This document shows positions 36,234 to 47,705 of a stretch of 64,000 bases of DNA, piece by piece (positions within the stretch are counted from its first letter, which is position 1; each line of letters starts with the position of its first letter). This DNA is from Brachyhypopomus gauderio (taxonomy: Eukaryota; Chordata; Actinopteri; Gymnotiformes; Hypopomidae). A program made the position numbers and the translations under genes. The stretch spans positions 1 through 64,000 of the forward strand of contig NW_027506977.1 of the NCBI RefSeq assembly GCF_052324685.1. The letters are read 5' to 3'. The notes beneath the pieces are model-generated. The model saw only the letters and a program-made list of their open reading frames with translations. It was not told the DNA's origin and did not search any database.

Positions 36234-36761
36234 TCAAGAGGCTCTAATTTTCATGTGCATTTCCTCCGATTGTTTTCTTTGTTGTGAAGGTGAGGGGCAC
36301 AGAATGGGGACGGTTTGTCTTATCAGTCCACTTGGAAATGTGGCTATTGCTTCATTCAGTTCAGATAATGTAAAATATTTTTTAGAAATTAGCTTTGTAA
36401 GACACAGAGCAATTTCAACAGAGATAATTCCTTCAAAGAGATCATGAACTATATCTGGGGGGAAACTCTGTGTCACACTAAAATAGGACAGATTTTCTGA
36501 CAGCACACATTTCCTTTTTACACCAAAATGAGTAGGAAATGAATTTTCTTCAATAGCTTTGAGATGAGAAGTATGAGGAACACTGCTTCTTAGGCAAAAC
36601 ACTCCTGACCTGACTTCTTTGGTTTGTATATCTGCATTTTCTGCTGTACAAAATCTGCAAACATATTTACCTGAAAAACTTTCCACAAAACCTGCAATAC
36701 TGTGGGCCCCAAGATTGTCTGCTACTATACAATGAACAAATCCTTTCACAGTTTTCCCCAA
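36234..36761 (-). pseudogene. Tnp2-like (CACTA-type) transposase fragment
   Basis: 175-codon frame with YVCRFCTAENADIQTKEVRS, FGVKRKCVLSENLSYFSVTQ, FPPDIVHDLFEGIISVEIAL and KKYFTLSELNEAIATFP. The CRFC and HDLFEG motifs are those of animal transposase family Tnp2-like proteins. It is a fragment: an LTR remnant begins at 36780 just upstream of the first Met. Same strand as the SAMD3-like gene. The superfamily assignment is from memory and not certain. Confidence 0.6.
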
Positions 36762-36779
36762 CTTGGCAAAAAACAGTCA

Positions 36780-36980
36780 TTGTTGTTCTACGTCTCCTAG
36801 TCTGCGTCTGTGGTTCTCCGTGGGTGTGGTTGTGTCTTGTGCTGATTCATCTCACCTGTGGCTCGTCTCATAATCACATGGGGCTTATGTGGTTTCGCGC
36901 AGTGTCCTTTGCTCGTCGTTGTCTGAGTCTACACATTCTCCGTGTGATCATGTGTATGTTATATGTGCGCTAACAGCAGT
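36780..36980 (+). mobile_element. LTR fragment (fossil)
   Basis: CTACGTCTCCTAGTCTGCGT and GTCTTGTGCTGATTCATCTC match the LTR at 39885-40165 in the same orientation. It may be the 5' LTR of the remnant element that ends at 40165. Confidence 0.6.
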
Positions 36981-36989
36981 CACCTAACA

Positions 36990-37840
36990 GGTGGAAACAG
37001 CAGACGATGCTTTAGCTGCCTAGCAATCTGCTTTTCTTATTTGAGGGCTGCGGCGGGAACAACAATACAAGGCTCCGATGCAGACATGGGTAAATGTCGA
37101 TTCAATGAAGTGGCTGGAGGATGAAAAATATTGTGGCTAGCTGAAACCTTCCAGTGATTCGTATGAGGCGCAATGTGAACTTGCCGAAAAACATTCAAAC
37201 TTGGTACAATGAGCTGTAAAGTGTTGGATTCTCATATGAAATCTGAAAAACACAAGCGATATGTTAGCACTCGTAATAGTAATATGTATATCGAGTCATT
37301 CGCTGCTAACTGCAGTTTAACTGTAAGTGCCAAAAATGATTTGTCTACTGTGTAGTGTGACCAAACGTCTGTATTTCCCGGGACATATTTCACGTCCTGT
37401 CCCGGGTTTTTTTTTAAGTGAGGAAATGTCCTGGTTTTTAAATTACCTTCATTGGACCATTACAATTTAAATGTACAGGCACTAGGGCACTGCGCACGGC
37501 GCTGTATGTGCCGTAATCCCTGAGCTGCGTCAAGCTTGGTTTATACATGACGCAACGCGACCGGCGCGAGGTTCCGCGTGCCGACAATTACGTAATCGTG
37601 GTGGCTCTGCCCCTGCGCGAGGTCCCCGTGTGCTGTCGCTTTGCGAGGTCGTGCACATCCCCTCCCCCCTCAACAACTTACGGTCGCCACCCCCCCCCCC
37701 CCCCAAACAATTTACACTTGCCACCACCTCCTGGTTCAAATTTCACTCCAAGCGATCTTGAAATGTTGGCAAGTCTGGTATTATTTTTCCTTGTGAGAGG
37801 TATTAAAAAGGTCTTAAAAGTCATTGAATTTGAGATTTTA
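36990..37840. other. Mixed transposon fragments
   Basis: A zinc-finger-like fragment (about 37185-37270, CKVLDSHMKSEKHKRY), a hAT-like end (TAGTGTGACCAAACGTC, about 37350), a piece resembling the element at 44340-44500, and a 14-base C run at about 37688. None is complete. Confidence 0.4.
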
Positions 37841-38522
37841 AAATGTGCAGATACCATGGAGGAGGGTCTCCGTGGATTCAAAGGAAGAGGACTACCCTCC
37901 GTCCGTGGGCTCCGCTCCCACCGTGGACTACGGTGGGAAAGAGGAGGAAGATGAGAAGTCCTACATGGAGGAGGAAGACGTGTCCTACACGGAGGAGGAA
38001 GAGGAGAGTCCTCCCCTCTCGGAGCTCTCCTCGGGGACCGTGAAGGGAAGGAGGACTCCTGAGAAGGGCGTGTCCTCCAGACCATCTGAGGCCAGTACCA
38101 TGGACTACTCCCAGGGTGAGAGCCCGGCAGAGTCTATGAAATTGAGCCTGGGAGAGGAGGAGGAGCAGAGGGAGACCGCAGGGGACTCCCATGCGGGCTG
38201 CCTGAAGTGTCCTTCAGCTACGCTGCACCCGACGCGTCCGCCAGCCGCGCTGCACCCGGCGCCTCCGCCAGCCGCACCGCACCCGGTGGAGGGTTTGCAG
38301 CGAGGGCAGGAGGAGGACCGCCCACCGCAGCACCAGCAGCTCCTGGTCTCTCTCCCTTTGCCCTTCTCCTGGCGCGTAGCTTGGCGCCGGTGTTGTGTGT
38401 GTCTGTTCCTGTGTTTGTATGTCTTCCCGTGTGTCTCCCAAACCCCCTTTTCCCGTTTATGCCTCTGTGTGTTAATGTACCTGTGTGTGTATTCGTGAGC
38501 GTCCCTTTTTGTTTGTCTAATG

Positions 38523-39681
38523 CAGTGGTTCCCAAAGTGGGGGGCGCGCCCCCTAGGTGGGGCGCGGAGCTATTGCAGGGGGGGCGCGGAGCTTGGAAGT
38601 AAAACATGTGCACATGTGTCAATATGGGGGATGCACCGATTCCGATATTAATATCTGAAAAAATTCTAGATTGAGTATCAGTGACAATGTGACCGATACA
38701 TAAAAACAGATCTATTCAGTCTAATTCTATGCTTGTAACGATTTTCGGAGTTAGTTCAACCTTAAATATCCACTCTGTCCCGGATAGAAGTGAACTTGGA
38801 CAGTTAACAGGCGAGTGAAACACGAAGTACACAGAGGAGAGATGAATCACTGACTCGTACTCGCGCTGGTGGTATTCCACTTAGTCCGTTTATTTGCTGG
38901 TTGACCAAAATAAACCTAGGCTCCAGCACTACTTGACTGTTCATACATGAACTGATGAGTTGTCCAAAGCTCATTGAATGCGTTACTTACAGAAATAAAA
39001 TAAGATAAAATAAAGAGCAGTGGTCTCAGTCGGTCTACGGCAGAAAGCTAAAAAACAACAATATTCCATACACTCGCTCAACTTGCTCCCTTAAAGAGAC
39101 AGTACACATATTTCTGGCCGTTACATGCTTTGTGCTCTGCGTGATGTCTGCGCTAGCAAACTAGCCGCATATGTATTGCTGTTTCTCTTATTTCATCTCC
39201 TTATTTATTTTAAAATATATTTAAAATTCTTGAACCATTTCAAAGGTTTCTTGCAGTTTATTTTTTTCATGTTTGACCAAAGTTGTGAACCTATTGTTTT
39301 TGTAAGTTTCAGGTTCTTTGGTATTATTAATTTTACATTCAATGTTATATTCATAATTGCACTGACTGAACAAATGCAAGTTGTGTTGTTTTTACATATT
39401 TATATGTGTGTTTAAGTGTGCTATACTGGTGCAGAGTTTTCAATAAACTTGTAATTCAGTATGTCTGTGTTTTAAAAAAAATGTTTAAAGTCAATTCAGC
39501 ACTGTTTTGCTCTTATCACATCGGTATCGGATCAGTATCGGCCGATACTAAGCCTCAGATATCTGAATCGGTATCGGAAGTGAAAAACGTGAATCGATGA
39601 ATCCCTAGTCAATATGGAGGGGCGCAAAAATATTCTCATCTACTAAAGGGGGGCACGGCAGAAAAAGTTTGGGAACCACTG
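38523..39681. mobile_element. hAT (Charlie-like) element containing a second hAT
   Basis: The ends CAGTGGTTCCCAAAGTGGGG and AGTTTGGGAACCACTG are classic hAT-Charlie termini. The flanking 8-mers GTCTAATG and GTCACTGG match only in part, so the duplication has decayed. Confidence 0.8.
38626..39607. mobile_element. hAT element nested in the Charlie-like hAT
   Basis: The ends GGGGATGCACCGATTCCGAT and the inverted ATCGATGAATCCCTA are flanked by a perfect 8-bp duplication GTCAATAT (38618-38625, 39608-39615). No transposase frame remains in its 982 bases. Confidence 0.87.
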
Positions 39682-40571
39682 GTCACTGGTCTTTCCAGGG
39701 AGGGTGTTCTAGGCGGTTCGTGGCGGACTCTCCACCGAGGGCGGTCATCTCCCAGGCGCAGGACTGAACGCATCGGATCCGCCCATCGATGTGGGTTCGG
39801 GGCACTCAGTCCTGTTGGCACCCTGGGACAGGTAGTGCCCTTGGTCACATTGAGGACCCCAGCCCCTCCCTTTTGGGTGTGTGTTTACGTCATCTACGTC
39901 TCCTAGTCTGCGTCAGTGATTCTCCGTGGGTGCAGTTGTGTCTTGTGCTGATTCGTCTCACCTGTGGCTCGTCTCGTAATCACGTGGGTCTTATGTGGTT
40001 TGTCTACCTAATGTGCGTTCGCGCAGTGTCCTGTGCTCGTCGTTCTCCGTGTGATCGTGTGTATGTTATACGTGCGCTAACGGCGCTTATTCGTATTATT
40101 AAACGTGTCGTTGTGTCTGAGACCTGGATTCCTGTCTCATCCTTTGCCTCCCACCCAGCGTCACAGATAGATTAGATTAGATTGAACTTTATTAATCCCA
40201 GAGGGAAAGTCAGTTATTACAGCAGCACAGATACAAAGAATATAATAAAATAATACAAGAATAATATAAAAGTATCAGTAGGAATGAATATATGATATAG
40301 CTAGGATTAAGTAGAATAAAAAATATTAAATATAACAGTATGAAAGTAATAGATTACATGAGATCTACATCTAATGACATGAGATTGATGTGCAAGGTAG
40401 TTGCATGAGTATTATGCCGTAATAGTGCAGTAAGTACTAGTGTTTTAACTAAGCGCAGTGACTAAGCTCAGTAACAGCAGTAATATTAACAGTTAAAATT
40501 GATGAAGGACAAAGTGCATGGAGAATGTTATAAAGACCAGCTGGTGTAGACTGAGTGCAATTGAGCAGGAC

Positions 40572-40964
40572 TGTCAGGAATAGCACATAATCTCCATGCA
40601 GATGCAGTTCACCTGCTACGCATTGCCCCTCCCCCTTCACAACTAATTAAGTTTCCTCCGCTCTCTTCCGGGTTGCGAAGTATTGTTGCCATGCCACATA
40701 CCAAGCGTTCTTTCTGTGTTACTGCCTTTCTGTGTACCGACCTCTGCTCTCCTCCTAGACGTTGTTCCCTGCCTAGTCCCTCTATACCTCCTGGCTTCTG
40801 TCTCACAGGCGTGACCCTGGACTGATCCTGACTATGATTACAATACTCCTGCACAACACACCCTGAATGGAGTAACCCACCTGTTTGATTGCTCTGTGAT
40901 CGTTGTTTCAATAAGCGGCTATTACCCGCACTTGAAACCTTGTCTGTCTGATCAGTATGTTACA
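40572..40964 (+). mobile_element. Solo LTR (fossil) inside the LINE
   Basis: Starts TGTCAGGAATAGCACATA and ends AGTATGTTACA, 393 bp, with the 5-bp duplication AGGAC (40567-40571, 40965-40969). Confidence 0.85.
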
Positions 40965-40969
40965 AGGAC

Positions 40970-41768
40970 CTGATAAGTCATTGTCGTGCAGTAACGACTG
41001 GCACAGTGGAGAGCTGTTGTACAGCGTGGTCGCAGTTGGTATGAATGATCTCCTGTACCAATCTTTTTTGCAGCGGAGCTGGATGAGTCTGTTGCTAAAG
41101 GTGCTCCTCTGTCTGACCGGTAGCTCATGGAGAGGGTTTGATGTTTTATCTAGTATAGAAGTGAGTTTGTTGAGTGACCTTTTTTCCACCACTTCCTCAA
41201 AACCAACCAGTGGGCATCCCAAAACTGAGCTGACTTTCCTGATCAGTTTGATGAGCTTCCTGGTGTTTCCTCCCCTGATGATGCTTCCCCAGCAGACTGC
41301 TGCGAAGAAGATAGTATCAGCAACAACAGACTGGTAGAAGATCTCCAACAACTTGCTGCACACATTAAAGGACCTGAGTCGTCTCAGAAAGTATAGTCTG
41401 CTCATCCCCTTCTTGTAGACAGCATCAGTGTTGGCCTTCCAGTCCAGTTTGTTGTCCAGCAGCATACCCAGGTATTTGTAGGAGTCCACCAGCTCAACAT
41501 CCTGACCCATGATGGTGACAGGGCAGATTGTGGATCTCTTCCTTCTGAAGTCCACCACCATCTCCTTGGTTTTGGTCACATTGATGATCAAGTGGTTCCT
41601 TTTACACCACCCAACAAATCTGTCCACGAGGTATCTGTATTCTCCGTCCTGTTCATCCTTGATGCACCCAACCACCACTGCGTCGTCAGAAAATTTCTGA
41701 AGGTGACAGAGGTCAGACCTGTACTGGAAGTCAGTGGTGTACAGGGTGAAAAGGAAGGGGGAGAGCAC
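40970..41768 (-). pseudogene. LINE RT C-terminal half
   Basis: FLFTLYTTDFQYRSDLCHLQ, KFSDDAVVVGC (FSDD in place of FADD), VDSYKYLGMLLDNKLDWKAN, KKGMSRLYFLRRLRSFNVCS and EKRSLNKLTSILDKTSNPLH, in one frame of about 265 codons. The RT palm motifs upstream (41770-42400) are in broken frames, so this copy is not active. Confidence 0.85.
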
Positions 41769-42410
41769 AGTTCCCTGTGGGCACCGATGTTGCTGACCAG
41801 ACGATAAGACTGGCAGGTTCCGGTTCTCACATACTGGGGTCTAGCAGACAGGTAGTCCCGGAACCAGTGGATCATGGGCTTATCCACCATCATCTTAATC
41901 AGTTTTTCCTTCAGTTTGATGGGTTGAATAGTGTTAAAAGCACTTGAGACGAAAAAGTCAAAAAGGTGGCTCTCACAGATGTGTTGGTCTGGTCAAGATG
42001 ATAGTGAGCCTTCTGCAGTAAGTAGATCACAGCATCATCCACTCAAATCTTCTGCTGGTAAGCAAATTTCAGGGGGTCCAGCAAAGGGCTGACCTGAGGT
42101 CTGAGATATGTCAGAACAAGTCTTTCAAGGACCTTCATGACATGAGATGTGAGAGCCACTGGTCTGTAGTCATTGAGAGTGGAAGTCTGAGACTTTTTTT
42201 GGAACAGGAACCAGATCTCACACAGCTGAGAGGCACAGACCTTTCAGGACTCTTGGGACAATTCCATGAGGGCCTGCAGCTTTGCCTGGCTTCAGCTTCT
42301 CCAACTGCCTCTTCACCTGGTACGCGGTCACCTCCAAAGGTGGAGGTGGATGTGTGTCTGCAGACAATGGCTGTGAAGTGGTGGGGTGCGAAAAGGAATG
42401 AGAAAGCTGT

Positions 42411-43127
42411 TTAAGGTGACAAGGGTGTGAACAGGGTGCTGCTGGTGATGGGTGTGGGTGTGCTAAATCTATTGAAGAAAGCATTTAGCTCATTGGCTGT
42501 GTCCAGACTACCCCCAGCAACTTGTTGTTGTGAACTGAAGCCCATGATCATCTTCATTCCTGACCAGACTTCCTTGGCATTGTTCTGCTGTAGTTGGCCT
42601 TCCAGCTTCCTTTTGTATGCCTCCTTATTCACCCTCAGTCTCACCTTCAGCTGCTTTTGCACACTCCTAAGAAGATCTTTGTCTCTCAGCTTGAAAGCCT
42701 GCTTCTTTTTATTTAAAAGTTCTTTCATGTCACTGGTGATCCATGCTTTGTTGTTGGGAAAACAATGCACCCGCCTGACTGGAACAATGGTGTCAGTACA
42801 GAAGTTGATGTAGTCAGTGATGCGGTTCGTCACATTGTTAATGTCCTCTCCAGCTGACTCATACAAAACTCCCCAGTCTGTGGTCTCAAAGCAGAATTGC
42901 AGAGCCTCCTCTGCCTCTGGAGTCCACCTCCTGATGGTCTTTACTGTCACAGGCTGTCTTAAGACCACTGGTCGGTATGTGGGGGTCAGCAGGACCAAGT
43001 TGTGATCGGACCTACCAAGTGGGGGAAGTGCAGATGAGCTGTATGCATTTTTTACATTTGCATACAGAAGATCCAGGACTTTATCCAGGATCCAGGACTT
43101 TATTCTCCCTTGTTGCACACTTAACAA
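42411..43127 (-). pseudogene. LINE endonuclease end and linker
   Basis: 238-codon frame: the SDHN motif of the APE-type endonuclease (LGRSDHNLVLLTPTY), then NNKAWITSDMKELLNKKKQA, VKVRLRVNKEAYKRKLEGQL-like linker and FNRFSTPTP. The N-terminal part of the endonuclease is missing. Confidence 0.8.
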
Positions 43128-43159
43128 ACTGGTTAAACTTTGGTAAGGTGGTGGAGCAA

Positions 43160-43398
43160 CCCGGTCTCATTCCCCATGCGTATGAAATCGTACGCAAAAC
43201 TTTGCACTGAAATGCGTACTCTTGTGTACGCAGAGAGCTGCGTACAGATGTTACGCCGCTATCAAACGCATGTAAATACTCGCCGATTCCCGACAAAAAC
43301 GTTTCCTAGGCTATAGGTGTCCAAACTGATCATAGTCTTTACTCTGTAAAATATATTAAAACAAACGCTAAAAAAGATTAAACATTTGAAGTTTAGCG

Positions 43399-43433
<35 letters not shown>

Positions 43434-43755
43434 GCTTTTTATTGAAGAATTCTGACCGAATCCCACGGGCATTCGCTCAGAATTCTTCAATAAAAAGACC
43501 AACATAATCGCTTTATTTATTTTTTTATGTATTTTTACATTTTATTATTTTCTATTAGTGCTTTTTATGTTTGTTCTTAAACTGCTGCTTGATCAAAACA
43601 ATTGATGTTACGCCGCTATCAAATACATGTAAATACTCGCCGATTCCCGACAAAAATTATCCCTAGGCTATAGGTGTCCAAACTGATCGTAGTATCTACT
43701 CTGTACAGTATATTAAAGCAAACGCTAAAAAAGATTAAACATTTGACGTTTTGCG

Positions 43756-43792
<37 letters not shown>

Positions 43793-44215
43793 GCATTTCC
43801 TGAACGAATGCCAGTGGGATTCGGACAGAATTCTTCACTAAAAAGACCAACATAATCGCTTAATTTTAATGTATTTTTAAATTTTCTTATTTTTTAGTGC
43901 TTTTATGTTTAGGTTTGTTCTTAAACTGTTGCTTGGTCAAAACAATTGGCCCATAAATATATTCAAAAATAAGAAAATTTAAAAATTGATTATCTATGAT
44001 TATCTATGGCCCCTTGGATGATATTTAATTACTATTAGAACCGGCCCGCTGGTGTTTTGCACGCACAAACACTACGTGCGTATGAAATCGTACGCAAAAC
44101 TATGCACTGGAATGCGTACTCATGTGTACGCAGCTCTCTGCGTACTGATACGCCGCTATCAAATACATGTAAATACTCGCCGATTCCCGACAAAAATGAT
44201 CCCTAGGCCACATAT
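43160..44215. repeat. Three copies of a hairpin-rich repeat with (GA)n
   Basis: Units begin near 43175, 43608 and 44070. Shared words are GCGTATGAAATCGTACGC (in units 1 and 3), CGCCGCTATCAAA, TAAATACTCGCCGATTCCCG and, in units 1 and 2, a (GA)n run (43402-43431, 43761-43790). GCGTAC and GTACGC recur a few bases apart and can form small hairpins. Element class unknown. Confidence 0.7.
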
Positions 44216-45115
44216 GTCAAAGTCAAGGCCCGCTGGCCAGATTCGGCCCGCGAATTGATTATCTATGGCCCCCTGAATGATATTTAAGTACTATTAGAAC
44301 CGGCCCGCAGGCCACAGCCGCCCGCTGGTGTTTTGCACCCACAAACACTACATTCCCCACAATGCAACGGTAGCCCGCGAAGTCACTGCAGCGCACACAA
44401 GCGGCGAGGGTCAGCGCGGCGAAAATGACGTAATCGCAGTGGCTCAGCTCGTGCGCGAGCGTCTCGCGCGCTGTCGATTCGCGAGGTCGTGCGTCTCTCG
44501 AATTTTGTACTCTGCGCGCGCCGCGCCTCAGCGCAATGAACAAAGTCACGTTTGAATGGTTCATACACCTTTATAAGGTGGAATTCAAGCACTTGTACGT
44601 CACTTTCAATGTCCATTTCAATATTTCCCAGCACGTTAAACTTAATGAAGTTAAATATTTATACATATATTCGAAATAATTCGCTTTTTATTCACATTAT
44701 TTAATGGTTGTTTATTTTCAAAACGCCCAATATTAACGTCTTCACGTTCTCTCATGTTTCGTCCTGGAATTACAATAGGCTCGTATTTAATACAAGAGAA
44801 CTGTTCAGTCAGACAGCTATTTGTTGTGAAACGAAGTAGTTACAATTTCAAGCATTTTCAAGTACTTTAGCTTAAATTCCAGCACTTTTCAAACCTTTAT
44901 TACTTTATTCATGTTTGCTTGTTGAAAAATATTTTCACTTGAAATTACTGACAGATCCATAAGAAAATATTGCTTTATTAATTTAAGCATTAAATAATAT
45001 ACACTGTGTTAGGTCTTGGTTCAATAGGCTATTTGCAATCATTTTAATATGTTTTAATAAACATTGAACCAGTCCGGCCCTCGGCTTGTTCGTGTTCGGT
45101 TTTTTAACCTCACTT
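44208..45115 (+). mobile_element. hAT, Charlie8-like, partial copy
   Basis: Starts CACATATGTCAAAGTCAAGG and runs through AACCGGCCCGCAGGCCACAG to CCAGTCCGGCCCTCGGCTTG, parallel to 46604-47660. The right terminus is missing. Confidence 0.75.
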
Positions 45116-45613
45116 GTAACAGGAATTCACTCATAATAGACCACGTATGGAAACATCCCAACATATGTGTTTAGTTAACAAGAATGTGCTCAGACAAAGA
45201 CTCTTACTGTATAGTTCGCATCGATATCAAGGTTTTGAAGCAAAGATTGTTTAGGGGAGGGTCTAATTTAGGGCACTACATTCCATCCAGCCTCATTTAT
45301 GAAAGCTAATGCATTGAAGTGAAAGTGAGCGCCCCCCAGCTGTCGGACTGTGTGCATTTCCGCTCGAGCCACTGGACACAGAATCCGCGCGCTTTTCCTT
45401 CCTCACGGTGAGTGTGTGTAAGCGGTCCGGTGCTTAAACTTGACATCGTCTTAATAACAGACACATGCAATTCTGAATACATTAACAGTTTTATTTCATC
45501 AATATAAACTTAAATAAAAGGCAATATTAAGTAGGAGCTTGATTTAACATCCCAAGAGTATAAGATAAATGTGCACAGATCTGGTCATGCTGCTAGCTAA
45601 GCTAGTAAACTAG
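45116..45613. other. Spacer between hAT elements
   Basis: About 500 bases with no gene or element that I recognise. Confidence 0.5.
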
Positions 45614-46149
45614 CAGGGCCGGCGCTAGGGGGGGGCAGAGGGGGGCATTGCCCCCCCAAATTGTGTCTTTGCCCCCCCAAGCACAATGCAAGCAACGGCT
45701 TTTTTTTATTACCTCTGAACCAATCACAAAAATGCATTTTGCTTTACAGCGTGAAGATATTTCCTTGCTTATTCCTGATTGGCTCTTTGAGTCATATAAA
45801 AATCGGCAGACCGCCCCAAACGGTTCAGTTCGGCAGTATATGTTCTGTTAGTGTGAGTGAAAGACAGGTATACTGGTAAACACTCTTCTGAGTTTAAACT
45901 GACTTCCACATGGTAATATTTGCTTAACTGTGGTTTTTCGTTGCTTTAATGTTACTCACCTCTTACATAGGTGTTGCTTAAATTATTTTATTAGCCGTTA
46001 GCGGTTAGGCTAACTTGGTTCTCCTAAACCTGCGCGAACGGCGGAAGCGTTTAAATACTTGCCGCGCAGTGTTGTCCGAAACGATATGTGGTAATAAAAA
46101 ACAGGGGAATGAACATTTACCTGACGAATTTTAATGTTGCTTTTTCAGA

Positions 46150-46595
46150 TTTGAAAAGTGCTGGAATTTAGGCTAAAGTACTTGAAAATGTTGATATTGT
46201 AACTACTTCGTTTCACAACAAATATCTGTCTGAATGAATAGTTCTCTTGTCTTAGGTTAACAAATACGAGCCTCTTGTAATTCCAGGACGAAACATGAGA
46301 GAACGTGAAGACGTTAAGATTGGGCGTTTTGAAAGTGTGATTTAAAAAGCGAATTATTTTGAGTATATGTATAAATATTTAACTTAATTAAGTTTAACGT
46401 GTTGAGAAATATTGAACTGGACCTTTAAAGTGAGGTACAAGCGCTTTAATTCCACCTTGTATAGGTGTATGAACCCGGCAAACATGACATTGTTCATTGC
46501 GCTGAGGCGTGGCGCGCGCGAAGTTGCAAAATTCGAGAGGTGCACGACACCGCGCGAGGCTGCTCTTTCCCCCGTGCAAGCCGTCGCGGCTCATG
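46150..46595 (-). mobile_element. Inverted partial copy of the Charlie8-like hAT
   Basis: Reverse-complemented, it matches about 46860-47215 and 44560-44850 (TTCATACACCT, GGTGGAATT, CAGCACGTTAAACTTAA-type words). It lies back to back with the complete copy, so the pair forms a foldback of about 400-base arms. Confidence 0.7.
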
Positions 46596-46603
46596 GTTTA
46601 AAC

Positions 46604-47705
46604 CACATATGTCAAAGTCAAGGCCCGCGAGCCAGATCCGGCCCGCGAATTGATTATCTATGGCCCCCTGGATGATATTGAATTACTATTAGAACCGGCC
46701 CGCAGGCCACAGCCGTCCGATGGTGTTTTGTACGCAAACACTACATTCCCCACAATGCAACGGTAGCCCGCGAAGTCACTGCAGCGCGAAGCGTCGCGAG
46801 GGTCCGCGCGGCAAAAATGACGTAATCGCAGTGGCTCCGCCAGCGCAATGAACAAAGTCATGTTTGCAGGGTTCATACACCTTTTTAAGGTGGAATTCAA
46901 GCACTTGTACGTCACTTTAAAGGTCCATTTCAATATTTTCCAGCACGTTAAACTTAAATATGTTAAATATTTATACATATACTCGAAATGATTCGAAATA
47001 ATTCGCTTTTTATTCACATTATTTAATGGTTGTTTATTTTCCCCAATCTTAACGTCTTCACGTTCTTTCATGTTTCGTCCTGGAATTACAAGAGGCTCGT
47101 ATTTGTTAACCTAATACAAGAGAACTGTTCAGTCAGACAGATATTTGTTGTGAAACGAAGTAGTTACAATTCAAAACATTTTCAAGTACTTTAGCCTAAA
47201 TTGCAGCACTTTTCAAACCTGCAACACAAAGCAACATTAAAATTCGGAGTCGCGCACTATGGTCACTCGCGAAAGTATAAACCTAAATCAGCAGTCAGAG
47301 CAGACATCAACGTTCAGCTATCCCCCTTCTCAAAAATGACTAAACGTAAGGTGGACACTGAGAACGGGTTTCAAGCCAGGTGGGAGGCAGAGTACATGTT
47401 CACGGAGGTAAAAGGTAAACCTGTGTGTCTTCTGTGTGTCTTCATGTGATTTTTCTTTGAAGGAAGTTTGCTTTTATCTGTTTGCCTGTTGAAAAATGTT
47501 TTCACTTGAAATTATTGACAGATCCATAAGAAAATAGTGCTTTATTCATTTAAACATTAAATAATATACACTGTGTTAGGTCTTGGTTCAATAGGCTATG
47601 TGCAATCATTTCAATATGTTTTAATAAACATTGAACCAGTCCGGCCCTCGGCTTGTAGCAAATTAGTTTTTTTGGCCCTTTGTGTTTTTGACTTTGACAT
47701 ACCTG
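46604..47705 (+). mobile_element. hAT, Charlie8-like, complete ends
   Basis: The ends CACATATGTCAAAGTCAAGG and CTTTGACATACCTG are inverted, flanked by the palindromic 8-bp duplication GTTTAAAC (46596-46603, 47706-47713). Confidence 0.88.
47336..47449 (+). pseudogene. Charlie8-like transposase N-terminus
   Basis: MTKRKVDTENGFQARWEAEY then MFTEVKGKPVCLLC. This is the start of the transposase that gave rise to the C-terminal half of vertebrate GTF2IRD2. It stops after the first CxxC; the catalytic region is deleted. Confidence 0.75.

Larger units (their letters stand above)
37845..40165 (+). mobile_element. LTR retrotransposon remnant (fossil)
   Basis: An acidic gag-like frame (37845-38498) resembling the interior of the element at 25425-27815, and a 3' LTR (about 39885-40165) ending CCAGCGTCACA. 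The two parts are separated by a hAT insertion. Broken; related to the LTR family at 25425 and older than it. Confidence 0.6.
40166..43130 (-). mobile_element. Rex1/CR1-like LINE, 5'-truncated and broken
   Basis: On the minus strand it runs from an endonuclease C-terminus (LGRSDHNLVLLTPTYRP near 43020) through linker and RT to a 3' end CCCTCTGGGATTAATAAAG near 40190, the common tail of this fish LINE. It is interrupted by a solo LTR at 40572-40964. Rex1-like assignment is from memory of the tail and the C-terminus. Confidence 0.75.

Noticed and set aside
42427-42813. Plus-strand 128-codon frame
   Set aside because: Antisense of the LINE endonuclease/linker region.
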